Positions 10,018-21,500 of a stretch of DNA of 64,000 nucleotides are shown piece by piece. The notes beneath the pieces were generated by a model that made no database searches, had not been told where the DNA came from, and saw only the letters and a program-made list of their open reading frames with translations. The DNA is from Ceratopteris richardii (lineage: Eukaryota; Streptophyta; Polypodiopsida; Polypodiales; Pteridaceae). The position numbers and the translations under genes are program-made. Numbering within the stretch: the stretch's first letter is position 1; each line of letters opens with the position of its first letter. The stretch lies in assembly GCA_020310875.1 (NCBI GenBank), contig CM035417.1, forward strand, positions 85,093,417 to 85,157,416, read 5' to 3'.

Positions 10018-13000
10018 ATGGGAGATGGATTTCCATCAACACTTGACAAATTGGATCGAAACAACTACCCGGAATGGTCTCTAAGGATGGAGGCTCACCT
10101 TGAAGGGAGGAATCTATATGGATTCATATCCGGAGATGAAGCAATGCCAACCATGAGGAACAAAGGGCAACCATCACATGAAGAAGTGGAAGGACTTTCA
10201 AATTGGTGTTCGAAGGATGCACTTGCAAGGTCCTATATTCTAAACTCAATCTCTGATTTTCTTTTACCTCATGTCAAGGGATGCAAGACATCAAGAGAGA
10301 CCTGGAATGCACTTGCTTCTTTCTTCTCTTCCAACACTCAAGCAAGGAAGAACCAATTGTGGATGGAGTTCACAACAATGAAGAAAAGCCCGAAGCAAAA
10401 TGTGACTGATTATGTCACAAAGAAGAAGGAGATTTCCGACCAACTTGGAAGCATTTGAGAGGTAATTGAAGAGGAGCAAATCATTAGACAAATCATAAAT
10501 GGAATCAAAGCAGACGACAAGTGGGAGTCATTCACAACAGCCATGGAGTTATACATGGATATGCATGTACCCGACCTCAACACACTCATGGGCCAACTCT
10601 TCACTCATGAAGCAAAGACTAGCAAAGGTGGTGAGTCTTCAAGAGGTAATCAAACTTCTACCTTATATTCTGATAAAGCTAAGGTCAAGGACAAGTCAAA
10701 GAATAGGAAGAATGAAGATGAAGGTAGCTCTTTCCAAGCAAACTTTGCAGGCAGAGGAAGAGCTAGAGGAAGAGGCAGAGGTGGAAAGCAAGGCAGGGGA
10801 AGATTTCAATCATCTCAACCTTGAAATATATGTGGCTTATCTAATCATACTATTGAAGAATGTTTTAGGAACTTGAGGAACTCAAGAGGAAGAGGATTCA
10901 ATAGAGGTGGCTATGGATCAAATAGAGGCAAATACAATGGAGGCTACAACAACAACTAGTACAACAACAACTAGTACAACAACAATTACAAAAATAACAA
11001 CTATCAAAGTGGCCATAGAGGAAGGAGAGACTACAATAACTATGCAGAGGACCAAAGTCAAGAAGATTCATTATTGATTATGAATCTATCAATGAAGAAG
11101 GGTAAGGATAATGATCACATATTTTACATTGATTCGGGATGCTCAAACCATGTAGCAGGAAATGTGGCTTTACTTTCTGATTTGGAAGATCCTCATAACA
11201 AGCATGAAGTGCAGACAGGAGATGACACAAAGCACTCAGTGGAGAAGATAGGTAATGTGAAGACATCAGATGGGAATATGAACCTCTTAAGCAAAGTCTT
11301 GTATGTCCCTACAATTACCAAAAATTTAATAAGTGTTGGATAGATTGTTGAAAAAGGATTGCAGGTTAGATTCAACCGATTTGGAGCATATGTTGAAGAC
11401 CCAAGGCAATGCTTTAGAAGGATTTCCAAAGGAGAAACAACAGGAAGGCTTTTCACTTTTGAAGTGGAAGATACAAAGAACATAGCTTTGTTTAGCTATG
11501 GATCTCAAACTCTAAGAGAGTTGGAGATATGGCACAAAAGGCTTGCTCACATTGGTGAGAGGACACTCAAACAAATTTGCAGGGACCAAGGTGTACTTGG
11601 TTTGCCTAATATCACAAGGCAACACATGATTTATAAGTGTGAAGCTTGTCAACTCGGCAAGGCTCATAGACAAACTTTCAATAAGAAAGGATATATGTAT
11701 CAAAATCCTTTGGATCTAGTGCACACGGATGTGTGGGGTCCAAGTAAGGAGCCATCTATATGAGGCTCAAGATATTATGTGTCTTTCATAGATGATTGTA
11801 GCAGGTGGACCATTCTGTTTTTCATGAAGTAGAAGGATGAAGTGTTTAATTGCTTTAAGAAGTATATTGCTCTTGTTGAAAACCAAACAGGTAGGACTTT
11901 GAAAAGACTCAGATCACATGGTGGAGGAGAATACTTCTCTTCTGAATTTGATGCCTTCTTGCATGAAAGAGGCATTAAAAGGGAAGTCACTACAAGGTAT
12001 ACACCCGAACTCAATGGTGTAGCAGAGAGGAGAAACAGAGCTATTTTTGAAGCTGCAAGGTCCATGCTCAACGAAAAGGGATCGCCAAACTACCTATGGG
12101 CAGAGGCTGTGTCTACAGCCACATATCTCATAAATCGACTTCCATCTAAGTCACTAGATGGAACAACTCCATATGAAGTGTGGAATGGAAGAAGACCTAG
12201 TCTAGAGCATTGTAAAATCTTTGGATGCTTAGCCTATGCTCACATTCCTTCTCAAGTAAGAGGGAAATTGGATCCCAAGGCAGAGAAGTGTGTATTCATT
12301 GGTTATGATCAAAACCAAAAAGGATATAGATTGTACAATCCAACCAATAAAGGATTTTCTGTGAGTAAAGATGTAATTTATGACGAAAACAAATCATGGT
12401 TTAATGATGACAGGAAAGTGAAGTTGCCTTATGACTTGGATGAAGATTTTCCATCACTTCAACCAAAGGAGCCAAAGCAGATTGAAGAAAGTGATTTGGA
12501 GATTGACCTAGAAGACTTGGAAAGACTAAAGCTATGGAAGAACAAAGGTAAAGCAAAGATGCAGGATGCTACATATGGACCCGAGAGCTCACATCAACCA
12601 CTTAGAAGGTCTTCAAGGGAGAAGAAGAAACCTGAGAGGTTTGGTTATGATACTTCTTTGGTCACCAAGCACTCAATCTACATTGCAAAGGATTCAACCA
12701 ATGAAGAACCTACCACATTCGAAGAAGCACAAAGCAAGAAAGCTTGGAGAGATGCAATGGATGAAGAAATGGAAGCCTTGAAGGAGAATGACGCTTGGGA
12801 GCTTGTACCTAACAAGCCATCTATGAAGGTAATTGGATCTCGATGGATATACAAAATCAAGAGGAATCCAGATGGAAGTATAAATAGACACAAAGCAAGG
12901 TTAGTTGCCAAAGGGTTTGCTCAAACCCATGGTATTGATTATCAAGAGACTTTCTCTCCTGTTGCAAAAATGCCTACAATTAGGGTTCTCATTAGTCTTG

Positions 13001-14238
13001 CTGCATCTAGAAATTGGAATCTCTATCAACTTGATGTAAAGAATGCGTTCTTGAATGGATGGATTTCTAAGGAAGTGTATATGGCACAACCTCCTGGATA
13101 TGAGGATGCACGTCATCCTAACTATGTATGCAAACTAAAGAAAGCTTTGTATGGATTGCAGCAAGCTCCAAGAGCTTGGAATTTCAGATTGGTGACTTAT
13201 TTGCAGGACCAAGGATTCAAAGCTAGCAAGGCGGATACCTCTTTGTTCATAAAGAGGAATGGATATGAAGTGATCTATTTATGTGTGTATGTTGATGATA
13301 TTATTATCAAAGGCAATGATCTTAAAGGAATCAAACAGGTAAAGACTCAAATGAAGGAGGAGTTCAAAATAAGTGACCTCGGACCACTCACTTATTTTCT
13401 TGGACTGGAGTTGATCTGCACAGATTCAGGTATATACATCACACAAAGGAAGTATGTCCATGACATGCTCGTCAAGTTCAAGATGGAAAATACCAAGTGT
13501 GCAGGTACACCTATGGAGCAAAATCATAAGCTTAATGCTTATGAAGGAGAGCCAATTGAAGACATCACAAGCTATCAAAGCTTGGTTGGAAGTTTGAATT
13601 ATGCAACTCTCACAAGGGTGGATATATTCTATAGTGTTAGCATATTGAGTCAGTTTATGCATAAGCCGAGAAGACCACATATGGAAGCGGCCAAGAGATT
13701 CCTCAAGTACCTAAAGGGGAGCATGAATGAAGGTTTGTTCTATTCATATACTTCAGATATTGAGCTAAAGGTCTACTCAGATGTAGATTGGGCCGGATCT
13801 AGAGATGATAAAAGAAGCACATCCGGGTATATATCGTTTGCAGGTTCAAAAATCATTTGTTGGTCATCAAAGAAGCAACCAACTGTGGAATTATCTTCTA
13901 CCGAAGCCGAATATAGAGGTTTGGCTAATGAAACTCAAGAAATCATGTGGTTAAAGTCTTTGTACACGGATCTTGGACTTCATTCTTCAACACCTCACAT
14001 TTTTGGTGACATCACAAGCTCACTACATCTAGCAGCTAATCCGGTATACCATGCTAGAACCAAGCATATTGAAGTCCACTACCATTATGTAAGGGAGAAG
14101 CTAATGAGCAAGGATATTCAACTATCCTATGTCTCTACAGATATGCAATGTGCCGACATGTTGACTAAAGCTCTTGATGGTACAAAGTTAAGTAGATTCA
14201 AGTTGATGATTGGCTTGCACGAAATCAAGGACAATTGA
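10018..14238 (+). mobile_element. Family B copia unit 1, gag-pol internal region (broken)
   Basis: The gag start (MGDGFPSTLDKLDR) lies 14 bases after the primer site. In order: gag of the UBN2 type (to about 10.8 kb), a glycine/arginine-rich basic stretch, knuckle remains, protease (YIDSGCSNHVAGN, near 11130-11165), pre-integrase, integrase (HTDVWGPS near 11720; HGGGEY and AERRNR from 11.9 to 12.05 kb), reverse transcriptase (LDVKNAFL near 13030, YVDDII near 13290) and RNase H (SSTEAEYRGL near 13890). The pol part from 11842 to 14238 is one long open frame of about 800 codons. The gag-protease part carries several breaks. The lineage is close to family A (same motif set) but differs clearly in sequence. 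Overall it is a fossil, not a working copy. Confidence 0.92.
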
Positions 14239-14268
14239 AGACTTATTTGGAGGCCAAGCATGTTAGGC

Positions 14269-14280
14269 TTGAGGGGGAGC
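14269..14280 (+). other. Polypurine tract of B unit 1
   Basis: TTGAGGGGGAGC directly precedes the LTR start TGTTGG, as expected for the plus-strand primer of reverse transcription. Confidence 0.85.
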
Positions 14281-15359
14281 TGTTGGTGCATTTTACCCAA
14301 GCCTACATGCTTGATATGCTTAATATTATCCTCATTTGTAAGTCACATGTGTAGTCATGTGAACACCTCTTGTAAAAGAGTTCTTTTTTATCTCTTGTAA
14401 TTTGAAAAAGAAAAAGGAAAAGGATGGATTACCTCATCCATGATGTAAAAGCAAAGTTGTGGCTCTAACTACCTAAAACCACGAATTTTTGAGCTGAGGG
14501 AATCTCTCCTAACTTTGGGGATCCCTTTTAGGTGGAGCCATTCGAATTCGAATTCAAAACTCCCTCCAAGAATAGCTATAAAAAGAGCAACAAGGAAGAG
14601 GTAATTAGCAAGCCTTGTACGTGACCACTTCATGTCATTTTGTCGAGATTGAAGAGCTTAATCCATAGCTCTATCATTCTACTCCCATTGTGCAAATATT
14701 CATTGCCAATGTGGTTGTAATCATATGTGAATCTATACATTTATCATTATCTACTTCTCTATTTTGTTCTTTGCTATACTTACTCAGAGCAGTAACTTCA
14801 GAAGGTCATATCTCGCGTTCTACGCAACTTTTTTCAGTGTTTTAATGTGCGTTGGATAGCTCCACTGTCTACGTTCTGCATAAAAATTCTCAAGGTCATT
14901 GGATTTAGGGTTTTGGAGATATCTGCATTTTACTACTCACTGGTCTATCTCTATAGAGCCCCGAGAATGGTGGGCATGTTCCAAAAATTGATGAATCTTT
15001 TTATTAGTGCTCAGTCCATCATTTGAAGTGTTTTAACTTGGAATAGCAAGCTTGATACGTCTATTTGCTATGCCCAAAAGGAATTTTTCTAAATCGTACG
15101 AGGTTGAGAGCACTGTTCATTTTTTCTAGTAGGTGTATGTTAAAAAATAGCAAGTTTTTGGGAGCTAGTCATCTTGCAACTTGTCTGTCTTGACTTAAAC
15201 TTTTAGGATACATGTTCCAAAGTACTTGGCTGATATTTTGGTGGATTTAAGAAGCTCAAAGGGTCTACTAATCAACTCTGAAGTGTCAGTTGACTGGTGT
15301 GAAGCTAGTTGTAGCAGCACCTACTCATCTTTGGATTGCATCCACCATCTCTCTTCATA
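14281..15359 (+). mobile_element. Family B LTR shared by both B units (1079 bp)
   Basis: This LTR begins TGTTGGTGCA right after the unit 1 polypurine tract and ends CTCTTCATA right before a second primer site. It is therefore both the 3' LTR of unit 1 and the 5' LTR of unit 2. It contains a short TTCGAATTCGAATTC palindromic run near 14541 and a TATA box at 14577. By-eye comparison with 26006-27077 shows several percent divergence plus small indels, so the complex is clearly older than element A. Confidence 0.9.
14577..14585 (+). promoter_or_regulatory. TATA box of the family B LTR
   Basis: TATAAAAAG, about 300 bases into the LTR, also present in the other B LTRs. It probably marks the element's RNA polymerase II promoter. 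The start site is not visible. Confidence 0.5.
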
Positions 15360-15360
15360 G

Positions 15361-15372
15361 TGGTGTCAGAGC
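15361..15372 (+). other. Primer binding site of B unit 2 (variant)
   Basis: TGGTGTCAGAGC, in the position of the initiator Met tRNA site, one base after the shared LTR. Confidence 0.75.
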
Positions 15373-15385
15373 ATAGTCAAGCAAC

Positions 15386-17298
15386 ATGAGAGATGGATTT
15401 CCATCAACAATTGACAAATTGGATCGAAAAAACTACCCGGCATGGTCTCTAAGGATGGAGGCTCACCTTGAAGGGAGGAATCTATATGGATTCATATCCG
15501 GAGATGAAACAATGCCAACCATGAGGAACAAAGGGCAACCATCACATGAAGAAGTGGAACGATTTTCAAATTGGTGTTCGAAGGATGCACTTGCAAGGTC
15601 CTATATTCTAAACTCAATCTCTGATTTTCTTTTACCTCATGTCAAGGGATGCAAGACATCAAGAGAGACCTGGAATGCACTTGCTTCTTTCTTCTCTTCC
15701 AACACTCGAGCAAGGAAGAACCAATTGTGGATGGAGTTCACAACAATGAAGAAAAGCCCGAAGCAAAATGTGACTGATTATGTCACAAAGATGAAGGAGA
15801 TTTCTGACCAACTTGGAAGCATTGGAGAGGTAATTGAAGAGGAGCAAATCATTAGACAAATCATAAATGGAATCAAAGCAGACGACAAGTGGGAGTCATT
15901 CACAACAACCATGGATTTATACATGGATATGCATGTACCCGACCTCAACACACTCATGGGCCAACTCTTCACTCATGAAGCAAAGATTAGCAAAGGTGGT
16001 GAGTCTTCAAGAGGTAATCAAACTTCTGCAATATATTCTGATAAAGCTAAGGTCAAGGAACAGTCAAAGAATAGGAAGAATGAAGATGAAGGTAGCTCTT
16101 TCCAAGAAAACTTTGCAGGTAGAGGAAGAGCTAGAGGAAGAGGCAGGGTGGAAAGCAAGGCAGGGGGAGATACCAATCATCTCAACCTTGTAATATATGT
16201 GGCTTATCTAATCATACTACTGAAGAATGTTTCACGAACCCGAGGAACTCAAGAGGAAGAGGATTCAATAGAGGTGGCTATGGATCAAATAGAGGCAGAT
16301 ACAATGGAGGCTACAACAACAACAACGACTACAACAACAATTACAACAATAACAACTATCAAAGTGTCCATAGAGGAAGGAGAGACTACAAGAACTATGC
16401 AGAGGACCAAAGTCAAGAAGATTCATTATTGATTATGAATCTATCAGTGAAGAAGGGTAAGGATGATGATCACGTATTTTACATTGATTCGGGATGATCA
16501 AACCATGTAGCAGGAAATGTGGCTTTACTTCACAAGGCAACACATGATTTATAAGTGTGAAGCTTGTCAACTCAGCAAGGCTCATAGACAACATTTCAAT
16601 AAGAAAGGATATATGTATCAAAATCCTTTGGATCTAGTGCACACAGATGTGTGGGGTCCAAGTAAGGAGCCATCTATATGAGGCTCAAGATATTATGTGT
16701 CTTTCATAGATGATTGTAGCAGATGGACCATTCGGTTTTTCATGACGCACAAGGATGAAGTGTTTAATTGCTTTAAGAAGTGTATTGCTCTTGTTGAAAA
16801 CCAAACAGGTAGGACTTTGAAGAGACTCAGATCAGATGGTGGAGGAGAATACTTCTCTTCTGAATTTGATGCCTTCTTGCATGAAAGAGGCATTAAAAGG
16901 GAAGTCACTACAAGGTATACACCCGAACTGAATGGTGTAGCAGAGAGGAGAAACAGAGCTATTGTCGAAGCTACAAGGTCCATGCTCAACGAAAAGGGAT
17001 TGCAAAACTACCTATGGGTAGAGGCTGTGTCTACAGCCACATATCTCATAAATTGACTTCCATCTAAGTCACTAGATGGAACAACTCCATATGAAGTGTG
17101 GAATGGAAGAAGACCTAGTCTAGAGCATTGTAAAATATTTGGATGCTTAGCCTATGCTCACATTCCTTCTCAAGTAAGAGGGAAATTGGATCCCAAGGTA
17201 GAGAAGTGTGTATTCATTAGTTATGATCAAAACAAAAAAGGATATAGATTGTACAATCCAACCAATAAAGGATTTTCTGTGAGTAGAGATGTAATTTT
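15386..17298 (+). mobile_element. Family B copia unit 2, left part (gag to integrase)
   Basis: Gag begins MRDGFPSTIDKLDRKNY near 15386 and runs as one open frame of about 350 codons. Protease and integrase blocks follow (FIDDCSRWT near 16710, RSDGGGEY near 16840, AERRNR near 16940). The unit stops at the insertion point of element A (target bases ATTTT at 17294-17298) and resumes at 24108. It has several breaks and is shorter than unit 1 between protease and integrase. It is related to unit 1 by tandem arrangement, not by a separate insertion, since no target duplication separates them. Confidence 0.9.
17294..17298 (+). repeat. Target site duplication of element A, left copy
   Basis: ATTTT here and at 24108-24112. 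Without the insert, B unit 2 reads continuously across the site, as in unit 1 near 12376-12390. Confidence 0.9.
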
Positions 17299-18570
17299 TG
17301 TTGGAGCAAGTCTATGACAAGCCTAACTATTGGCTTGAGTCTCACAAAGTCTTAGAAGAAGCTTTAAAAAGAAGACTATGTAAAGTTCACTTGTGAACTA
17401 CCTCTTGTAACTTTTGAAGAGTTTACTTAATGTAAAAGTAAGAGAATCTTAAGTGGTTGAGTCCACTTGATCAAGAATGGAAAGAGGAGCCACGAATTGG
17501 TGATTTGTGGTAGGTAGAGAATCAAATCAATCATTGATTGATTGGAGAGTGATTGAGGGAAGTTAGCCTCCCAAACTCAACTATAAATAGATGGCAGTTT
17601 TAGTCGTGGTTAGAGAGACCTATGTGAAGACCTCCAAGAGCTGAGCTTTATGCCATATCAAGGTGTGATTACAAGGCACACATATGTATCAGTAAGTCAT
17701 TGTATTGTACAAGCAATATACTTTCATTTTCATGATTATTTGAGTTCATCTTTCCATGTTCTTGTGAAGTGTACTACTCACTGCCATTACTCTCAGTTTT
17801 CTCAGTCAGCTTGCAGAGATGTTTTCTCTGAGCTTGGTGCATCATTTTCAGTGATTTAACTTGGTAAAGTTAGCTCTATAAGTCTACTATATGCTCATAA
17901 ATTTTCATGTCATTTGGATCTTGCAATCTTCAGTTATGTTCATTTGAAGTCACCAGGGTCTGTTCATCTTCACCTCTCTGTCAGGTACCCGACTTTTTCA
18001 CTCATCTTGTCAGAGGTGTTTCTCAGTGGTTACTTATCTAAATTCAGTGATTTAAATCTTGTTGGATTCAGCTTTTTGTCTAGTATAACCATACAAATTT
18101 TCATAATCATTGGATTTCTAGATTTTGAGTTATGGTGATTTTTCTGCTCACTGGTCTATTTCTGTAGCAGCCCGTGAAAATCGGGATGATGTCATCACTT
18201 GTTAAAACTCATTCTCAGTGTGTGCTTTGTTATTTTTGATGAGATTACTCTTGAAAGTTAGCTCTTTAAGCTACCTAGACTTCCCCAAGAGGAATTAAGC
18301 TAATTGCTGTTGTGCTCAGAGAATTATGTAAAACACTGGACAGGTGTATGAACCAAGAATAGCAAGTTTTCACCTCTGAGCTAACTCCAACTTATCTGTT
18401 TTGATCTATCTTTTTGAGAGTGATCTTCCAAGGTACATAGGGTGTCTAATACATCCATTGGCAAGCTAAAAGGGCCCACCATATACTCCTGGAGTTCATT
18501 TGGCTGGTGTAGATCAAGGATTTTGCAACACCTCTTCATCTTCAAGCACATACCTATCCATCTCTTCACA
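17299..18570 (+). mobile_element. Element A 5' LTR (1272 bp)
   Basis: TGTTGGAGCAAG to CTCTTCACA with TG/CA ends. By-eye comparison with the 3' LTR found five substitutions and one 2-base length difference over about 1270 bases (about 0.4%), so the insertion is young. It is probably well under a million years old at fast plant rates, or about a million at slow ones. Confidence 0.95.
17582..17590 (+). promoter_or_regulatory. TATA box of the element A 5' LTR
   Basis: TATAAATAG, the plant consensus form, about 280 bases into the LTR. An identical copy lies at 23121-23129 in the 3' LTR. Confidence 0.6.
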
Positions 18571-18571
18571 G

Positions 18572-18583
18572 TGGTATCAGAGC
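18572..18583 (+). other. Primer binding site of element A
   Basis: TGGTATCAGAGC, one base after the 5' LTR; initiator Met tRNA type. Confidence 0.92.
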
Positions 18584-18596
18584 AAGGTTGGACAAC

Positions 18597-21500
18597 ATGG
18601 CAGATGGATTTCCTTCATCAATTGACAAATTGGACAGAGGTAACTACTCAGCTTGGTCATTAAGAATGGAAGCTTATCTCCAAGGTAGAAGTTTATATGG
18701 TTATGTGGCTGGAGATGAAGTTATGCCAAGTTTCAGGAACAAAAGTCAACCAACACAAGAAGAGCAAGAAAGATTGAGCACATGGTGCTCCAAGGATGCA
18801 CTTGCAAGGTCTTATCTCCTCAACTCTATCTCAGATTTTTTGTTGCCTCACATTAGAAGTTGTAAGACATCTCAGGAAGTGTGGGATGCACTTGAAGCTT
18901 TCTTTTCTTCAAGTACCAAAGCTAGGAAGCATCAACTATGGCTGGAGTTCACAACTCTCAAGAAGGCTCCCAAACAAAATGTGACTGATTTTGTCACAAA
19001 GCTCAAGGACATAGCGGATCAGTTGGGAAGCATTGGAGAGGTAATAGATGAAGAGCAAATTGTAAGGCAGGTCATCAATGGCTTGAAGGCAGATGACAAG
19101 TGGGAAGCATTCACCACAGCTATGGATTTGTACATGGACATGCATGTACCTGATTTCAACACACTCATTGGACAACTACTTACTCAAGAGGCAAAGCTTA
19201 TAAAAAATGGAGAAAGCTCTAAAGGTAATCAATCTTCAGCTTTATACACGGATAAAAGCAAGTCTAAAGATAACAAAGGAAAGACAAAGAAAGTGGATGA
19301 TGAAGCAGGTACATATCAAGCTAACTATGCAGGTAGAGGAAGACATGGCAGAGGTAGAGGAAGAGGAGGTAGACAAGGCAGGGGGAGATCCCAAGACTCC
19401 AACTCATGTTCTATTTGTGGATTAACTAATCATACAACTGAAAATTGCTTTAGGAATTCCAGGAATCAAAGAGGCAGAGGATACAATAGAGGAAGTTATG
19501 GCTACTCAAGAGGAAGGTTCAACAACTACCATGGCAACTACAACAACTACAATCATTCAAACTATCAAGGAGGCTACAAAGGAAGGAGAGACTACAATAA
19601 CTACACAGAAGACTCAAACAAAGAGGATTCATTATTGATCATGAACATGGCTATGCCACAAGGTAAATCTGATGAGCATGTTTTCTACATAGATTCAGGT
19701 TGTTCAAATCATGTGGCAGGAAATGTGGCACTCCTATCAGATTTAGAAGATCCAAGGAATAAGCATGAGGTACAAATAGGAGATGATACAAAACATCCTG
19801 TGGAGAAAATAGGCAATGTCAAAGCACCTGATGGAAACATCAACCTACTCAGTAAGGTACTCTATGTCCCTACCATTACAAAGAATTTGATAAGTGTTGG
19901 GCAGATAGTAGAGAAAGGGTTGCAAGTCAGGTTCACAAAAGCAGGAGCATTTGTTGAAGATCCAAGTCAAGGATTCAGAAGAATTGCAAAAGGTGAAAAG
20001 ACAGGTAGATTGTTCACATTTGAATTACAGGACACTAGAAACATTGCTCTCTTTAATTATGGTAGTCAGACACTCACAGAATTGGAAGTATGGCACAAAA
20101 GGTTAGCACATATTGGTGAAAGGTCATTAAAGCAAATCTGCAGGGACCAAAGTGTACTTGGACTTCCTAATTTGTCAAAACAACATATGATTTATAAGTG
20201 TAGTGCATGTCAATTTGGAAAGTCTCACAGGTTACCATTCATGAAGAAAGGTTATATGCATGGAGATCTCTTGGAGTTGGTTCATACAGATGTATGGGGA
20301 CCTAGCAAGGAAGCTTCAATATCTGGATCAAGGTATTATGTTTCCTTTATTGATGATTGCAGCAGATGGACTATCCTATTCTTTATGAAACACAAAGATG
20401 AAGTTTTTTCATGTTTCAAAAGATATTTGGCTCTTGTGGAGAATCAAACAGGTAAATCACTAAAAAGGCTAAGGTCAGATGGAGGGGGAGAATACTTCTC
20501 CCATGATTTTGATTCTTTTCTTCAAGAAAGAGGAATCAAAAGAGAGGTAACTACAAGGTACACTCCTGAGCAAAATGGAGTGGCAGAAAGGAGGAATAGG
20601 ACAATTGTTGAAGCTGCAAGGTCTATGTTAAATGAAAAGCATTTACCTAATTACTTATGGGCCGAGGCTGTATCTACAGCCACTTACTTGATTAACAGGT
20701 TGCCTTCAAAATCCCTTGATGGGATGACTCCATATGAGGCTTGGAATGGAAGAAGACCAAGCTTAGATCATTGTAAAATTTTTGGATGTATTGCTTTTGC
20801 TCATGTTCCTTCACAGGTTAGAGGCAAGATGGATCCAAAGGCAGAAAGGTGTGTATTTATTGGATATGACAACAATCAAAAGGGCTACAGGTTATACAAC
20901 CCTACCAACAAAGGATTCTTGGTAAGCAGAGATGTAGTTTTTGATGAGAACAATTCATGGTATGAAGATTCATGCAGGAAGATCAATTTACCATATGATC
21001 TTGAAGAAGATTTTCCAAAGCTTGGTAGAGAACAATCAAAGATTGAAGAACAAGACACCTCAGAGGATGATGAAGAATCTCACATGGAAAAGATCAAAGC
21101 ATGGAAGTCTAAAGGTAAAGCAAAATTGCAGGATCTTGGACATGAGGCAGAATCATCACATCATGGCCTAAGAAGATCTATGAGGGAAAAGAAAAAACCA
21201 GAAAGGTATGGGTTTGACACCTCATTAGTAACTAAACATTCTATCTACATAGCACAGGACATAAACCAAGAGGAGACATCATCATTTGAAGAGGCCAAAG
21301 CAAAAACAGAATGGAAGCATGCAATGAAGGAAGAGATTGAAGCACTTGAGGAAAACAACACTTGGGATTTGGTGCCCAAGACTTCATCCATGAAGGTAAT
21401 AGGCTCAAGATGGGTCTATAAACTCAAGAAGAATTCTGATGGTTCCATTAACAGGTATAAGGCAAGGCTTGTAGCAAAAGGCTTTGCACAAACTCAGGGA

